A DNA stretch of 64,000 nt from Erysipelotrichaceae bacterium (GTDB lineage Bacteria > Bacillota_I > Bacilli_A > Erysipelotrichales > Erysipelotrichaceae): the NCBI GenBank assembly GCA_017405675.1, contig JAFRAB010000025.1, forward strand, positions 51,272-115,271, written 5' to 3'. Each line of letters starts with the position of its first letter. Position 1 is the first letter of the stretch. A program made the position numbers and the translations under genes. The notes below the pieces were generated by a model. It saw nothing but the letters and a program-made list of their open reading frames with translations. It was not told the origin of the DNA and did not search any database. Positions 17,781-26,786 of the stretch are shown in pieces.

Positions 17781-18590
17781 ATGTCAACACATTTTGTAAA
17801 GTTCCGTTCCCGGGCTTTAGCCCGCAATGGCGAATTCTATATACATCTGCCGGAAAAACCGGAGAACCTGCCGATTTTCCTGCAGGGTAATCCTTATTAT
17901 CAGAGACCGGCCAAGACGCTGATACTGCTGCATGGCTACAGTGGCGACTGTGATGACTGGCTCTATAATTCGGCTGCTGCTGATTTTTCCATGAAATATA
18001 ATCTGGCAGTAGTCATGCCGACCGGTGGTCTGGATTTCTATGTTGACAAGAAAGCCACCGGCAGACAGAACTGCAAATTCATAGGTGAGGATCTGATCAA
18101 GTATCTGCGTAATACCTTCAATCTGGCCCAGAAAAGAGAAGACACTTATATAGGAGGTCTGTCAATGGGCGGATATGGGGCATTGCATACCGGCTTAATG
18201 TATCCGGAAACCTTCGGCGGCATCATGGCTCTGTCTTCAGCGTTAATAATCTATAATCTGAAGGACATGAAACCGAACATGTCTGATCCGGTTATGGCAA
18301 ACTATGAATACTATGTTGATACTTTCGGCGATCTGAAGAAAGCCATCAGAAGCGATCACAATCCTGAAGTTCTGTACAAACGCAATGTCAAAGAGGACAG
18401 GGAGAATCCAAGGATCTTCATGGCCTGCGGTACGGAAGACTTCCTGCTGGCGCCTAACCGCCGCATGCGGAACTTCTTAAAGAAACAGAAAGCCGTATAT
18501 ACATATGTTGAGAATCCGGGTATTCATGACTGGAATTTCTGGACACCGCATGCCTATAAGGGCATTGACTGGTTATTAGAAGGGAAATAA
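17781..18590 (+). CDS. Esterase, alpha/beta hydrolase (EstA/esterase D-like)
   Basis: A 269-residue alpha/beta hydrolase of the putative-esterase family (PF00756 type). The oxyanion segment TLILLHGYSGDCDDW is followed by the nucleophile elbow GGLSMGGYGAL with its Ser, a late acidic residue and the His in PGIHDWNFW. The family includes tributyrin, feruloyl and acetyl-xylan esterases. There is no signal peptide, so the substrate must be inside the cell. The ATG at 17781 with GGGGAG is preferred over a GTG at 17760. A second esterase gene follows after 30 bases and is probably co-transcribed. Confidence 0.88.
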   Translation: MSTHFVKFRSRALARNGEFYIHLPEKPENLPIFLQGNPYYQRPAKTLILLHGYSGDCDDWLYNSAAADFSMKYNLAVVMPTGGLDFYVDKKATGRQNCKFIGEDLIKYLRNTFNLAQKREDTYIGGLSMGGYGALHTGLMYPETFGGIMALSSALIIYNLKDMKPNMSDPVMANYEYYVDTFGDLKKAIRSDHNPEVLYKRNVKEDRENPRIFMACGTEDFLLAPNRRMRNFLKKQKAVYTYVENPGIHDWNFWTPHAYKGIDWLLEGK

Positions 18591-18620
18591 ACATTTTTAA
18601 AATAGTTGGAGGTATAATTA

Positions 18621-20213
18621 ATGTCAAATTTCGAAAATGCAAAGGTGTTAGTTAAACAGGGCTGGCTGCAGGGTTATCTTGATGGACATGTAAAGGTCTT
18701 CAAAGGTATTCCATATGCAGCTCCTCCGGTAGGTGAACGCCGTTTCAGACATCCTGAAGATCCTGGCAAGTGGCGTGGTGTACGCAAGGCCGTACAGTAC
18801 AGTGCTGCCGCTGTTCAGCATGTCATGGAAATGGAAAACATGCCTGCCAATGTTCACGGTGTACCTCAGTTTTTGGCTCCTTCCCAGTATGAGGAAGACT
18901 GCCTGTATCTGAACGTCTGGACACCGGCCAAGACAGAAGAAGACAAGCTTCCTGTCTTTATCTGGATCCATGGCGGCGGCATGGTTGCCGGCAGCGGCTG
19001 TGAAGTTGTCTGCGACGGCATCGGCTTCGCCAAGAGAAAAGATGTTGTTGTCGTAACCATCAACTACCGTCTTGGTTTCTTCGGCTTCTTCGCTCATCCT
19101 GAATTAACGGCTGAAGCAGGCGGAACCAGCGGTAACTACGCTTTATATGACATGCGCAAGGCCTGCCAGTGGGTCAAGGAAAACATTGCCAAGTTCGGCG
19201 GTGACCCTGACAGAATTACCGTAGCCGGTCAGTCAGGCGGCGCTGCAGGTACCGGTGCCTTACATGCTTCACCTTTAATGAAAGGTATCATCAACCGCGT
19301 TTCAATTGAATCAGGTCCTATTTACTGGGGCTTCATGCAGCCTGGTCCTAGAAAGGCCATGGAAGATCTGGGTGTTGAATTCTGCAAGTACGTTGGCTGC
19401 AAGGATGTAGCTGAATTAAGAAGAAGAGATGCCTGGGAATTATTCGACAAGTATGAAGAATTCGTCAGAAGCAAGAACATGGGTCATTTCGGCTTCAGCT
19501 TCTGCGTTGACGGTGAATTCATTCCTAAGCCATATTCAGAGATCATGGATTCCGGTGAATTCAATGACTTCGATGTCATGATCGGTTCCTGTGCTCAGGA
19601 ATTCCCGGCTGTCAAGGCTGATGAATACACTCTGGAAAAATACGATGAATATCTGAAAGAAGCTTTCCCTGATGCCGTAGAAGACATGAAGAGATGGTAT
19701 CCTGCCGCTAACGGTGTCGAAGCCGCCAAGCAGGTATCAACGATTGCATCAGATATCATGTTATTAGGCAGTGCCAAGCTGGGCGAACTGGTCAACAAGT
19801 ATGACAGAAATGCCTATGTATGGTTAATGAGCAAGGAAAACGAAACCGAAAGAGGCCACAGAGACGGTTCACCGCACTGCGCTGAAATGCCATATGTCTT
19901 CGGCCGTGTAGACCATGGTGAAAGAAATCCGTTCTTCCCATATCACTGGGTAGGAGCAGACTATGACTTCATGGAACTGATCCAGGGTTACTGGTATGAC
20001 TTCGCTGCCACAGGCGATCCTAACGGCGGCGGCAGACCGTGCTGGAAGAAATACGCTGAAAGCTTCGACATCATCAACCTCAACAATAATTCAGGCATGA
20101 TGGACAAGGCTCAGCAGGAAAAGTATTACTACTTCTATAAGAAACTGCAGACCAATAATTTCGTCGTAAGACTGTTCGGACCGGCCAAGTTCACTCCGAA
20201 AGAAGAAGCATAA
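18621..20213 (+). CDS. Type-B carboxylesterase
   Basis: A 530-residue carboxylesterase/lipase (COesterase family). The N-terminus GIPYAAPPVGERRFRHPE and the oxyanion WIHGGGM are typical, the nucleophile is Ser205 in AGQSGGAAG and the catalytic His is in the SPHCAEMPYVFG region. It has no signal peptide, so it is predicted cytoplasmic. It overlaps by one base with the DUF3237 gene (TAATG), so the two products are likely to be functionally linked. Bacterial members hydrolyse carboxylic esters of small alcohols or sugars; the acyl group here is unknown. Confidence 0.92.
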   Translation: MSNFENAKVLVKQGWLQGYLDGHVKVFKGIPYAAPPVGERRFRHPEDPGKWRGVRKAVQYSAAAVQHVMEMENMPANVHGVPQFLAPSQYEEDCLYLNVWTPAKTEEDKLPVFIWIHGGGMVAGSGCEVVCDGIGFAKRKDVVVVTINYRLGFFGFFAHPELTAEAGGTSGNYALYDMRKACQWVKENIAKFGGDPDRITVAGQSGGAAGTGALHASPLMKGIINRVSIESGPIYWGFMQPGPRKAMEDLGVEFCKYVGCKDVAELRRRDAWELFDKYEEFVRSKNMGHFGFSFCVDGEFIPKPYSEIMDSGEFNDFDVMIGSCAQEFPAVKADEYTLEKYDEYLKEAFPDAVEDMKRWYPAANGVEAAKQVSTIASDIMLLGSAKLGELVNKYDRNAYVWLMSKENETERGHRDGSPHCAEMPYVFGRVDHGERNPFFPYHWVGADYDFMELIQGYWYDFAATGDPNGGGRPCWKKYAESFDIINLNNNSGMMDKAQQEKYYYFYKKLQTNNFVVRLFGPAKFTPKEEA

Positions 20214-20635
20214 TGGATAAAAAACCGATTCTGGAAGTTAAAATCGAGTTTGATAAACCGGGCTTCAGAATGAAAACGGAACAGGGTGATGTCACCATGA
20301 TCCCGTTTTATGGCAAGGTATATGGCGAACTGTTTAACGGTATCGTGGAACCGTGGGGCGTTGATACTCAGATCCTTAATCGGGCAGGGGTAAGACACAT
20401 GTCAGCCCGTTACATGTTAACAGGAACTGACAAAGACGGTCAGGAAAGCCATATCTACGTCGAAAACAATGCCTGGTTTACTGACGATAAACCGTCCAGA
20501 ACCTTTAAGTCCGTGCCGACATTCTATACTGACAGTAAACTGCTGGCCCCGTATCTCCACCACAATCAGTTTGTGGGAGAGGGCAGCATGGAAGCTGACG
20601 GTCTGTGGATCCGCTTCTATGAAATAGAACACTGA
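20213..20635 (+). CDS. DUF3237-family protein
   Basis: A 140-residue protein fitting the DUF3237 family, a small beta-barrel fold of unknown biochemical role (features: LEVKIEFDKPG start, the GDVTMIPFYGKVYGELFNG stretch with many Gly, RHMSARYMLTGTDKDG and the FVGEGSMEADGLWIRFYEIE end). Its start codon overlaps the carboxylesterase stop in TAATG. Proteins of this family often sit beside esterases or dehydrogenases, so it may bind or act on the same ester. Terminates at a bidirectional hairpin. Confidence 0.75.
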   Translation: MDKKPILEVKIEFDKPGFRMKTEQGDVTMIPFYGKVYGELFNGIVEPWGVDTQILNRAGVRHMSARYMLTGTDKDGQESHIYVENNAWFTDDKPSRTFKSVPTFYTDSKLLAPYLHHNQFVGEGSMEADGLWIRFYEIEH

Positions 20636-20645
20636 AACAAAAAAG

Positions 20646-20675
20646 ACAGTTCCCTGTAATGGGAACTGTTTTTCT
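20646..20675. terminator. Bidirectional terminator
   Basis: ACAGTTCCC / GGGAACTGT stem with T-run on the plus strand and the mirrored A-run (T on minus) before it; separates the DUF3237 gene from the converging GH13 gene. Confidence 0.85.
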
Positions 20676-20688
20676 TTCTGTTTATATC

Positions 20689-22350
20689 CTAACAGTCTAT
20701 TCTGTAGGTTTCCTTATCGAAGTCAACGGTCAGGGTTGCGGTACCGTGCCGGTTCGACCAGCTGATCGTCATTACTGTCTCGTTGCAGTCAATGGAGATG
20801 TCAGCATCTTCCGTGAAAACCGGACAGGTATTGCGGAATCTTAACAGATCCAGCTGCTTTCTGACAACATCACTCTTAAGCAGTTCTGCAGCCTGTTCAG
20901 TGGACAGGTTGGTTCTGTTTATTTCCTTGTGTCCGCCGACACCGGCTTTTCTCATGCCTTCATAGTCGTTCTTGCCGGCAAACAGATCAAGATACCATAC
21001 CTGCGGCTTGCCCGGCATAAACAGCTGAATGGCTCTGGCCATTAACATGCGCTGATCAGATTCACCTAAGGCACTGTAGTAAGTGGCGTTGACCTGATAG
21101 TAAACGTTCTTGGCTCCGTGTAAGTCCTTGACATAGCCGCCGCGTCCGACCACGATGTCGATCATGTTCTGAATGTCTTCTTCAGGTAATAATCCCTTGA
21201 GGTCCAGCAGAGGGATGCCGTCATGGCAGCCCAGCATGTTGACGGTGCGGATGTTCTTTTCAGTGATCTCATCGACCCATTTCTTCAGATAGGTGCCGTT
21301 CTTTCTGATGAAGGCATCTATTAACAGGCCTGGCAGGAAGAAGTCATAGACCATGTAGCCTTTCTGAGCCAGTAGTTCATATATCTTTTCAGCATAGCTG
21401 GCATGGATCTCCGGCAGCAGGGTCAGACCGTATTCACTGGCGATGTCATCGACTTTCTGCAGCAGATCCCAGGTTCCCGGGTCATTGAGGAAGTTCCTTA
21501 AGCCCGGTTCCTTCGGGGCATAGGCAAAGGCGTCAAGTCTGACGATAGCAACACCGTAATCAGACAGTTTCTTAAGCACGCTGCGGTAGTAATCCCAGAC
21601 CAGCGGTGATTTGATGTTGAGGTCCATCTGTCCCAGATAGCTTCTGTTAGCCTGCAGGTATTCCAATACCCGAGGTCTGTAGTCAGCCCATCTGCCGAAG
21701 TCAATTTCATTAACTGGTACCTTATTGGCCAGGGCTTTGTTAACGGTAGAGGCTATCTCAACGGCGGTCTGATACTGCATGTTAAGCTGCTTGACCAGGT
21801 CAAGCGGATTGATCTGATTGTATATAACTTCCTGATAGAAAGTGTTCCAGTAAGGAACATCAGTTCCATCCGGGAATCTGACCATCAGGATCGGCAGTCC
21901 GGCCTTGCGGAAGAACATGTCCTTAATGTATTTCTGATCTGGCTGAATGTATCCGTCCTCGCTCATTTCACCGCATCCTTCCCAGAATCTGTTCCAGTTG
22001 ATGAAGAAATCACGGTAAGGTGATTTTTCACCATTGCGGATGATGTCCTGGAACTGCGGTGAAAGTACGGAGATGTGATTGAGGATGAAGTCCATCTTCA
22101 AATCGATATTCAGCTTGTGCAGATCGGCGATATCCTGTGGACTGGCCAGGGTTTCACTTAAGTCATAGCTGATCAGTGAGAAACCGCGGTCCAGGTCAGT
22201 GTTGAATACGCTTGGCAGGATGTAGAAGGACTGGAAGGTATCTGCGAGCTCTTCCTTTTTAAGCAGGGAAACGATGTCTGATAGCTTACCCCCGACACTG
22301 TCAGGATAGGCGTTGAGCATGGCTCCGATGCCCATTTTCTTGGTTTCCAT
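20689..22350 (-). CDS. GH13_18 glycoside phosphorylase-like enzyme with an insertion
   Basis: A 553-residue enzyme of the sucrose-phosphorylase subfamily. Family signatures are MDFILNHIS, the nucleophile Asp in VRLDAFAY, the acid/base Glu in LLPEIHASY and the transition-state Asp in GCHDGIPLLD, plus NATYYSALGESDQ near the C-terminus. It probably transfers glucose from a glucoside to phosphate. Compared with ordinary sucrose phosphorylases there are about 70 additional residues between PYWNTF and QMDLN, and the segment after HDG differs (PLLDLKG), so the substrate is likely not plain sucrose. Last gene of a six-gene operon that also carries esterases and a kinase. Confidence 0.88.
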   Translation of the reverse strand: METKKMGIGAMLNAYPDSVGGKLSDIVSLLKKEELADTFQSFYILPSVFNTDLDRGFSLISYDLSETLASPQDIADLHKLNIDLKMDFILNHISVLSPQFQDIIRNGEKSPYRDFFINWNRFWEGCGEMSEDGYIQPDQKYIKDMFFRKAGLPILMVRFPDGTDVPYWNTFYQEVIYNQINPLDLVKQLNMQYQTAVEIASTVNKALANKVPVNEIDFGRWADYRPRVLEYLQANRSYLGQMDLNIKSPLVWDYYRSVLKKLSDYGVAIVRLDAFAYAPKEPGLRNFLNDPGTWDLLQKVDDIASEYGLTLLPEIHASYAEKIYELLAQKGYMVYDFFLPGLLIDAFIRKNGTYLKKWVDEITEKNIRTVNMLGCHDGIPLLDLKGLLPEEDIQNMIDIVVGRGGYVKDLHGAKNVYYQVNATYYSALGESDQRMLMARAIQLFMPGKPQVWYLDLFAGKNDYEGMRKAGVGGHKEINRTNLSTEQAAELLKSDVVRKQLDLLRFRNTCPVFTEDADISIDCNETVMTISWSNRHGTATLTVDFDKETYRIDC

Positions 22351-22360
22351 ATGAACCTCC

Positions 22361-23281
22361 TTAAAAGTCTTCAGGATTCAGGAATTCTCCTGACTTGGAT
22401 ATGATGATCCTGGCATCCCTGGCTACGGCATCCAGTTCCCGCTGTTCGATTTCCAGAACCATGGTCGTGAAGGCTGAGTCGGTCTTACCGTCTCTGGCTC
22501 TTAAGCGTCTGTGTTCTCTGGTTTCTTCCGGTGTGGAGTTAAGCAGGATCGGAATGTCGATTCCTTCCAGATTCTTATTGCCGCCATGAGTCCATTCAAT
22601 GATCAGAACGCTGATGTCTGAAAAATCAACTTCGTCATACCAGCGGGCTTCTTCACTTCTGCCCATGCGCTTCATGAAGATCTTAGGTTGATTTTCCTTG
22701 AAAGCCTGAATGATCCAGTTGACCTGAGCATAATCCTGTTCCTTATAGGTGCCCAGATAGTCAGCCAGAGCCATGCGCCCGTATTTCTGATAGCTGGCCA
22801 GCCACATGTATTCGGCTGTTTTCTTAGGGTCGGCATCAGTTTCATTAGCCCACAGCTTATTCAGTATTTCCTGATGTTCCGGGGCATAGGTGCCTTCCTT
22901 TAACATGCCCTTGAGACCTTCGGAACGGAAGATCGAAAGTCTTTCGGCATCATTGTACATAGGTATTCTTCGCGGATAGTTGTCACCGGACATGACATAG
23001 GCACCGATGCCGCAGGACTGCAGGTAGTAAGCCAGCAGAGAGGCAATCTCGCTTTTGCCGACACCTGAACCGCCGAAAACGGATACCACGATCTTTTCCG
23101 AACCGCAGACGCCCATTTCATGGATCAGGGCAGGAAAGATCTTGGCGGCTTTGGCTATGTGTGTCTCATTGATCCGGATCTTGTCTCCCGGCATGTCGCC
23201 ATGCGGCATGTCGTCGGAAAGATAAGGTGTTTTCCAGTTTTCGATGTCCTTTTCTATTTTCTGAAGTCTTTCCTTTAACAT
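22361..23281 (-). CDS. P-loop kinase-like protein
   Basis: A 306-residue protein with Walker A GGSGVGKSE near residue 73 and the following SGDNYPRR and RLRARDGKT stretches, a layout seen in uridine-kinase, phosphoribulokinase and adenylylsulfate-kinase type enzymes. I recognise the fold but not the family. The ATG at 23281 has AGGAG upstream and overlaps closely with the CE2-like gene, whose stop is 5 bases before it. Since the next gene makes a GH13_18 phosphorylase, it may phosphorylate a sugar or product of that pathway. Function uncertain. Confidence 0.65.
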   Translation of the reverse strand: MLKERLQKIEKDIENWKTPYLSDDMPHGDMPGDKIRINETHIAKAAKIFPALIHEMGVCGSEKIVVSVFGGSGVGKSEIASLLAYYLQSCGIGAYVMSGDNYPRRIPMYNDAERLSIFRSEGLKGMLKEGTYAPEHQEILNKLWANETDADPKKTAEYMWLASYQKYGRMALADYLGTYKEQDYAQVNWIIQAFKENQPKIFMKRMGRSEEARWYDEVDFSDISVLIIEWTHGGNKNLEGIDIPILLNSTPEETREHRRLRARDGKTDSAFTTMVLEIEQRELDAVARDARIIISKSGEFLNPEDF

Positions 23282-23285
23282 AAGC

Positions 23286-24374
23286 TTATTCTCCTGTGAA
23301 CTTGCGGATGTAGTTTGCCAGTTCCTTGCCCATGCGGACATGAGTCTTGGCACTTGGATGGCCGGCAGCGCCGATGCCTTCCATCATGACGTTCAGAGGA
23401 ATGTATTCGAAGCTGAACAGTTTTTCATCGCCTGTTTCGGCTTTCAGTTCCTCAACGACTTCCTTGATGTGATGATACAGATAGGTATCGATGGAACCCA
23501 GTGAGCAGATGATCACGGTTTCCGGTCCGTTGTACTTTCTGACCATCTTTACGAATTCCTTATATCTGGCATGGAACCATTTTTCCATTGGTTCAATGTC
23601 ATTGAAGTTGCGGTAGAACTTGATAGGGTTGTTGTCATTGGTTCCCAGGTTGAGAACAACGATATCAGTATGATTCTTTTCAAAGTCCCATTTTTCAGGT
23701 TCTCTTCCGACTTTCTTATCATAAAGTTCATCGGTATACATGTAGATGTCTTCCATGGCGTGCATCGGAATGAACGGGTGTTCCGGCTTGGCAGCATTGA
23801 TGCCTGATTCGCAGATCATTGAGAATTCATATCCCAGTTCTCTGGCGGCTAAGGCCCCGTAGGTGATCCAGCCGTTTTCCTCATAGGTATGGAACTCAAA
23901 GGCCCCGTTAGGAGCTTCAATGCCGAAGCCGCAGGTGATGGAGTCTCCGACTACTTCCATGGTCTTTCTGTTATCTGTGTACTTGTGGAATTCACCGTCA
24001 GTTTCAACTTCCAGGATACCCAGCTTGCCTCTGGCATTTTCCGATAACTTGATGACTCTGATCACGATATCCTGGCATTCTGCGTTTTCCCATAAGGTGA
24101 TCCATTCAGGTTCTGTATTACGCAGTTCCTGACGGAATGTCAGTTCATCATTGATGACGGCACCGACACAAGGCCAGTCCGCCGGCGGCTGAGGCTTGCC
24201 CGGGAATCCGGCAAGCTGATCGCTCATGGCAACGACTTTTATTCTCAGATATGTGCCTGTCAGCGAAACGGTAAAGCCCGAATTGGTCCAGTTGGCAAAC
24301 AGAGCTTCCTTATTTTCATCGTAAATAGTGCGTCCGTGTTTTTTCACTAATGGCAGCAATTCCTTGATCTTCAT
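23286..24374 (-). CDS. SGNH/GDSL hydrolase, CE2-like deacetylase
   Basis: A 362-residue esterase with an N-terminal beta-sheet domain (residues 1-125) and a C-terminal SGNH domain. The Ser is in VVGDSITCGFG, the Asn block is NLGTNDNN and the terminal catalytic His is in GHPSAKTHVRMG. This two-domain layout is that of carbohydrate esterase family 2, which removes acetyl groups from plant-type polysaccharides or oligosaccharides. There is no secretion signal, so it acts on imported acetylated sugar. It lies 3 bases downstream of the Nif3-like gene. Confidence 0.85.
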   Translation of the reverse strand: MKIKELLPLVKKHGRTIYDENKEALFANWTNSGFTVSLTGTYLRIKVVAMSDQLAGFPGKPQPPADWPCVGAVINDELTFRQELRNTEPEWITLWENAECQDIVIRVIKLSENARGKLGILEVETDGEFHKYTDNRKTMEVVGDSITCGFGIEAPNGAFEFHTYEENGWITYGALAARELGYEFSMICESGINAAKPEHPFIPMHAMEDIYMYTDELYDKKVGREPEKWDFEKNHTDIVVLNLGTNDNNPIKFYRNFNDIEPMEKWFHARYKEFVKMVRKYNGPETVIICSLGSIDTYLYHHIKEVVEELKAETGDEKLFSFEYIPLNVMMEGIGAAGHPSAKTHVRMGKELANYIRKFTGE

Positions 24375-24377
24375 AGC

Positions 24378-25241
24378 TTATTCTCCTTCCTTAAGTATAA
24401 AGTTATACATATCTCCGCTAGGAACATATGTTACAGGTACTTTGTTGGCGACCAGTTCGCTTAACCAGTCTTTCATGTATTTCATGCCCAGTTCTTCCCA
24501 GTTGAAGTGTCCCAGGTTGATCATGGCCTTGTTTCTGCCCAGATCGACAGCGTCTCTGACATAGGACAGTACGGTCCAGTCAATGACTTCACCCGGAATG
24601 ATGACATCGGCCTTGGTTTCCAGGGTGTCAATGATGCTGACGCCGTATTCGCCGGTCGTGCCGTCTTTCTTATGATAGTCAGACGGATAGAGGTGTCCGA
24701 CTAAGGCAGCGCTGGAAACGACGGCATCCGGATCACCGATTATTCTGGTACCGTTCATGCCGATGGTAGTTATTATATGACTGCAGAGTTCTTTCAGGGT
24801 ACATGGTTCAAAATGTACGATCCAGTGGGCATAGGAACCGGTATCGGTATCGATCTCCGCCTTGTCTTCCCAGCCCAGATACTTCAGTACACCCGTGAAG
24901 ATGCTGTCAGGTTTGTTCATATGCATGTGGTCATGGTCACGCCATACCACGATGCCGTGTTCATCAAGCAGTTTCTTTTTTTCTTCATAAACGGAATTGC
25001 CGAAAGGCTCAAACCAGCCTGGTCCGTCCCGTGAAGTATAGAAGGTAGGCTCATGAACTACAATCAGATTGGCGTTCAGTTCAATGGCCTTTCTGATAAC
25101 GGAAATATTTGGTGTCAGGGCGGTTACCACGCCTGTGCACTCATCTTCAGGATTTCCGCACTTGTAGTCATCGCAGCCCTTATATCCGGGAGTAGCAGGA
25201 TGGTAGGCCAGTATCTTTTCAACAACTTCTCTGATCTTCAT
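24378..25241 (-). CDS. Nif3-like dinuclear-metal protein
   Basis: A 287-residue Nif3/YqfO-family protein. The metal ligands appear in IVVHEPTFYTSRDG, in RDHDHMHMNKPD and near the C-terminus in NLGHFNWEELG. Members bind two metal ions in a ring of subunits and their reaction is largely unproven. The family is usually a housekeeping gene; here it is embedded in an esterase/phosphorylase operon with single-base spacing to the sialate-esterase-like gene, which suggests a specialised role. It may be a metal-dependent hydrolase acting on the imported compound. Confidence 0.8.
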   Translation of the reverse strand: MKIREVVEKILAYHPATPGYKGCDDYKCGNPEDECTGVVTALTPNISVIRKAIELNANLIVVHEPTFYTSRDGPGWFEPFGNSVYEEKKKLLDEHGIVVWRDHDHMHMNKPDSIFTGVLKYLGWEDKAEIDTDTGSYAHWIVHFEPCTLKELCSHIITTIGMNGTRIIGDPDAVVSSAALVGHLYPSDYHKKDGTTGEYGVSIIDTLETKADVIIPGEVIDWTVLSYVRDAVDLGRNKAMINLGHFNWEELGMKYMKDWLSELVANKVPVTYVPSGDMYNFILKEGE

Positions 25242-26774
25242 TTATTTCACCTCACATGTAAACCCGTATACCGGATTGCCTTCGGAATTGAAGAGAACGG
25301 CAGGGGCATAGTTGGCCTCGCAGTATTCAATTCTGACTTTTTTATTTTCAAACTGACCTTTTATCATCAGTCTGTTTTCCTTTATTTCGGTTTCAAATTC
25401 CACAGCTTCCTGATCGGCAGTTACTTTCAGTACGCCGCGCAGACAGCCTCTGACCTTCAGCCCTTTTGCCCGGTTTTCAAAAGACAGGGTTATGACATCA
25501 TTGCCTCTTTCAGCCCCGGCAAATTCAGGACAGTCGGCAACCAGCGAATCATCGCCATAGACATGCTTCATGACGATGCGTCCCAGTCTTTCGCCGACGA
25601 TCTTCTTGTGGCGCGGATGAATGTTGTATTCCTCCCCGGCATCCAGAATGCAGACATCGTACATGTCCGGGGTTTCCTGTGCGGCTTTATGCTGCTTGTG
25701 ACGCAGGACATCATACAGTTTGGCGCCTGTCGGACCAAAGCCTCTGAACGGGGCCAGTTCGATCTGGAAGAACGGGAATTGCCAGCCCCACAGTTTGCGC
25801 CAGCAAGATACCATGGTCTTCATGCTTTCATCGTAGAAGTCAACCCAGTTACGGGCATCGTCGTCTTCACCCTGATACCATACTGCGCCTTTAATGGCAT
25901 ACGGTGCTGTCTTTTTCAACATGTTTTCATACAGACCGGCCGGTCTTACTATGGAACGCGGTCCCGGATTGTACGGGGCAAAGTCTACCGGCGGCAGCTT
26001 GGAAGGGTCAAAGTTCTTGAAGAACTCACTCATGTCCTCACCCATCATGAAGCGGTCGTTGAACCGCTGCTGCTGCGGGGAAATTGGATCAGGTTTTTTA
26101 TCAGAGGCTGCCATGTACTTCGGCCAGTTGGTCGTATTGCAGGCATCCTCGTGCCATTTAAGAATTGGTTCCAGGGCTGGATTGGCTTTGATATCTTCCA
26201 GAGCCGTCCAGGCAGCGACCGGGGTACCGCCCCAGTTGCAGGATATTATACCTACCGGAACATTTAGCTTCTGTCTCAGGATCATGCCCATGTAGGCGCC
26301 GACGGCTGAAAAGTTGATGCGGTTATCGTATGTATTCCATTTGCGCCAGAAGCCCTGGGCCGGTCTTGTGTCCAGTTCCGAATAACCGACATAGGCGCTC
26401 TGCGGGGTGGTATAGCAGCGCAGATATTCATCATCAGGCAGCTGTTTGGTTTCCGGCAGATCAAAGTCGTATTTCATCAGGAATTCCATGTTGGACTGAC
26501 CGGTAGCCAGCCAGACTTCACCGATAGCCACATCCCTGAAAGTTATTGTTTCTTCGGTGATCAGAGAACTGATGGTCATTGAAGTTCTGAAACAGGTGGC
26601 TTCAGGCTGCAGAGTTACCAGCCATTCACCGTTGACGACAGGAGCTGAAGCTTTCTGACCGTTTAGTTCAACGGTAACGGTATCATGCTCAGCGCTTGTT
26701 CCCCATATTTTAAGTTCGCTGTCTCTCTGCAGGACCATGTGTTCCCCGAAGAGGGCAGCAGGTTGCAGTTTCAT
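25242..26774 (-). CDS. Sialate O-acetylesterase-like SGNH hydrolase
   Basis: A 510-residue protein of the sialate O-acetylesterase (SASA/DUF303) family. The nucleophile is in TGQSNMEF, a conserved segment is GAVWYQGEDD and the acid/His end is in NIHPRHKKIVGERLG. The N-terminal part is a beta-sandwich and the C-terminal part another small domain. These enzymes take acetyl groups off sialic acid or xylan sugars. No signal peptide. The name says sialate but the neighbours suggest a plant-type or other acetylated sugar. Confidence 0.9.
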   Translation of the reverse strand: MKLQPAALFGEHMVLQRDSELKIWGTSAEHDTVTVELNGQKASAPVVNGEWLVTLQPEATCFRTSMTISSLITEETITFRDVAIGEVWLATGQSNMEFLMKYDFDLPETKQLPDDEYLRCYTTPQSAYVGYSELDTRPAQGFWRKWNTYDNRINFSAVGAYMGMILRQKLNVPVGIISCNWGGTPVAAWTALEDIKANPALEPILKWHEDACNTTNWPKYMAASDKKPDPISPQQQRFNDRFMMGEDMSEFFKNFDPSKLPPVDFAPYNPGPRSIVRPAGLYENMLKKTAPYAIKGAVWYQGEDDDARNWVDFYDESMKTMVSCWRKLWGWQFPFFQIELAPFRGFGPTGAKLYDVLRHKQHKAAQETPDMYDVCILDAGEEYNIHPRHKKIVGERLGRIVMKHVYGDDSLVADCPEFAGAERGNDVITLSFENRAKGLKVRGCLRGVLKVTADQEAVEFETEIKENRLMIKGQFENKKVRIEYCEANYAPAVLFNSEGNPVYGFTCEVK

Positions 26775-26786
26775 ATTTATTTACCT

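Noticed and set aside
25053..26267. Long open frame of 404 codons on the plus strand
   Set aside because: It lies opposite the sialate-esterase-like and Nif3-like genes, has no ribosome site and the protein looks random; the minus-strand proteins have clear motifs.
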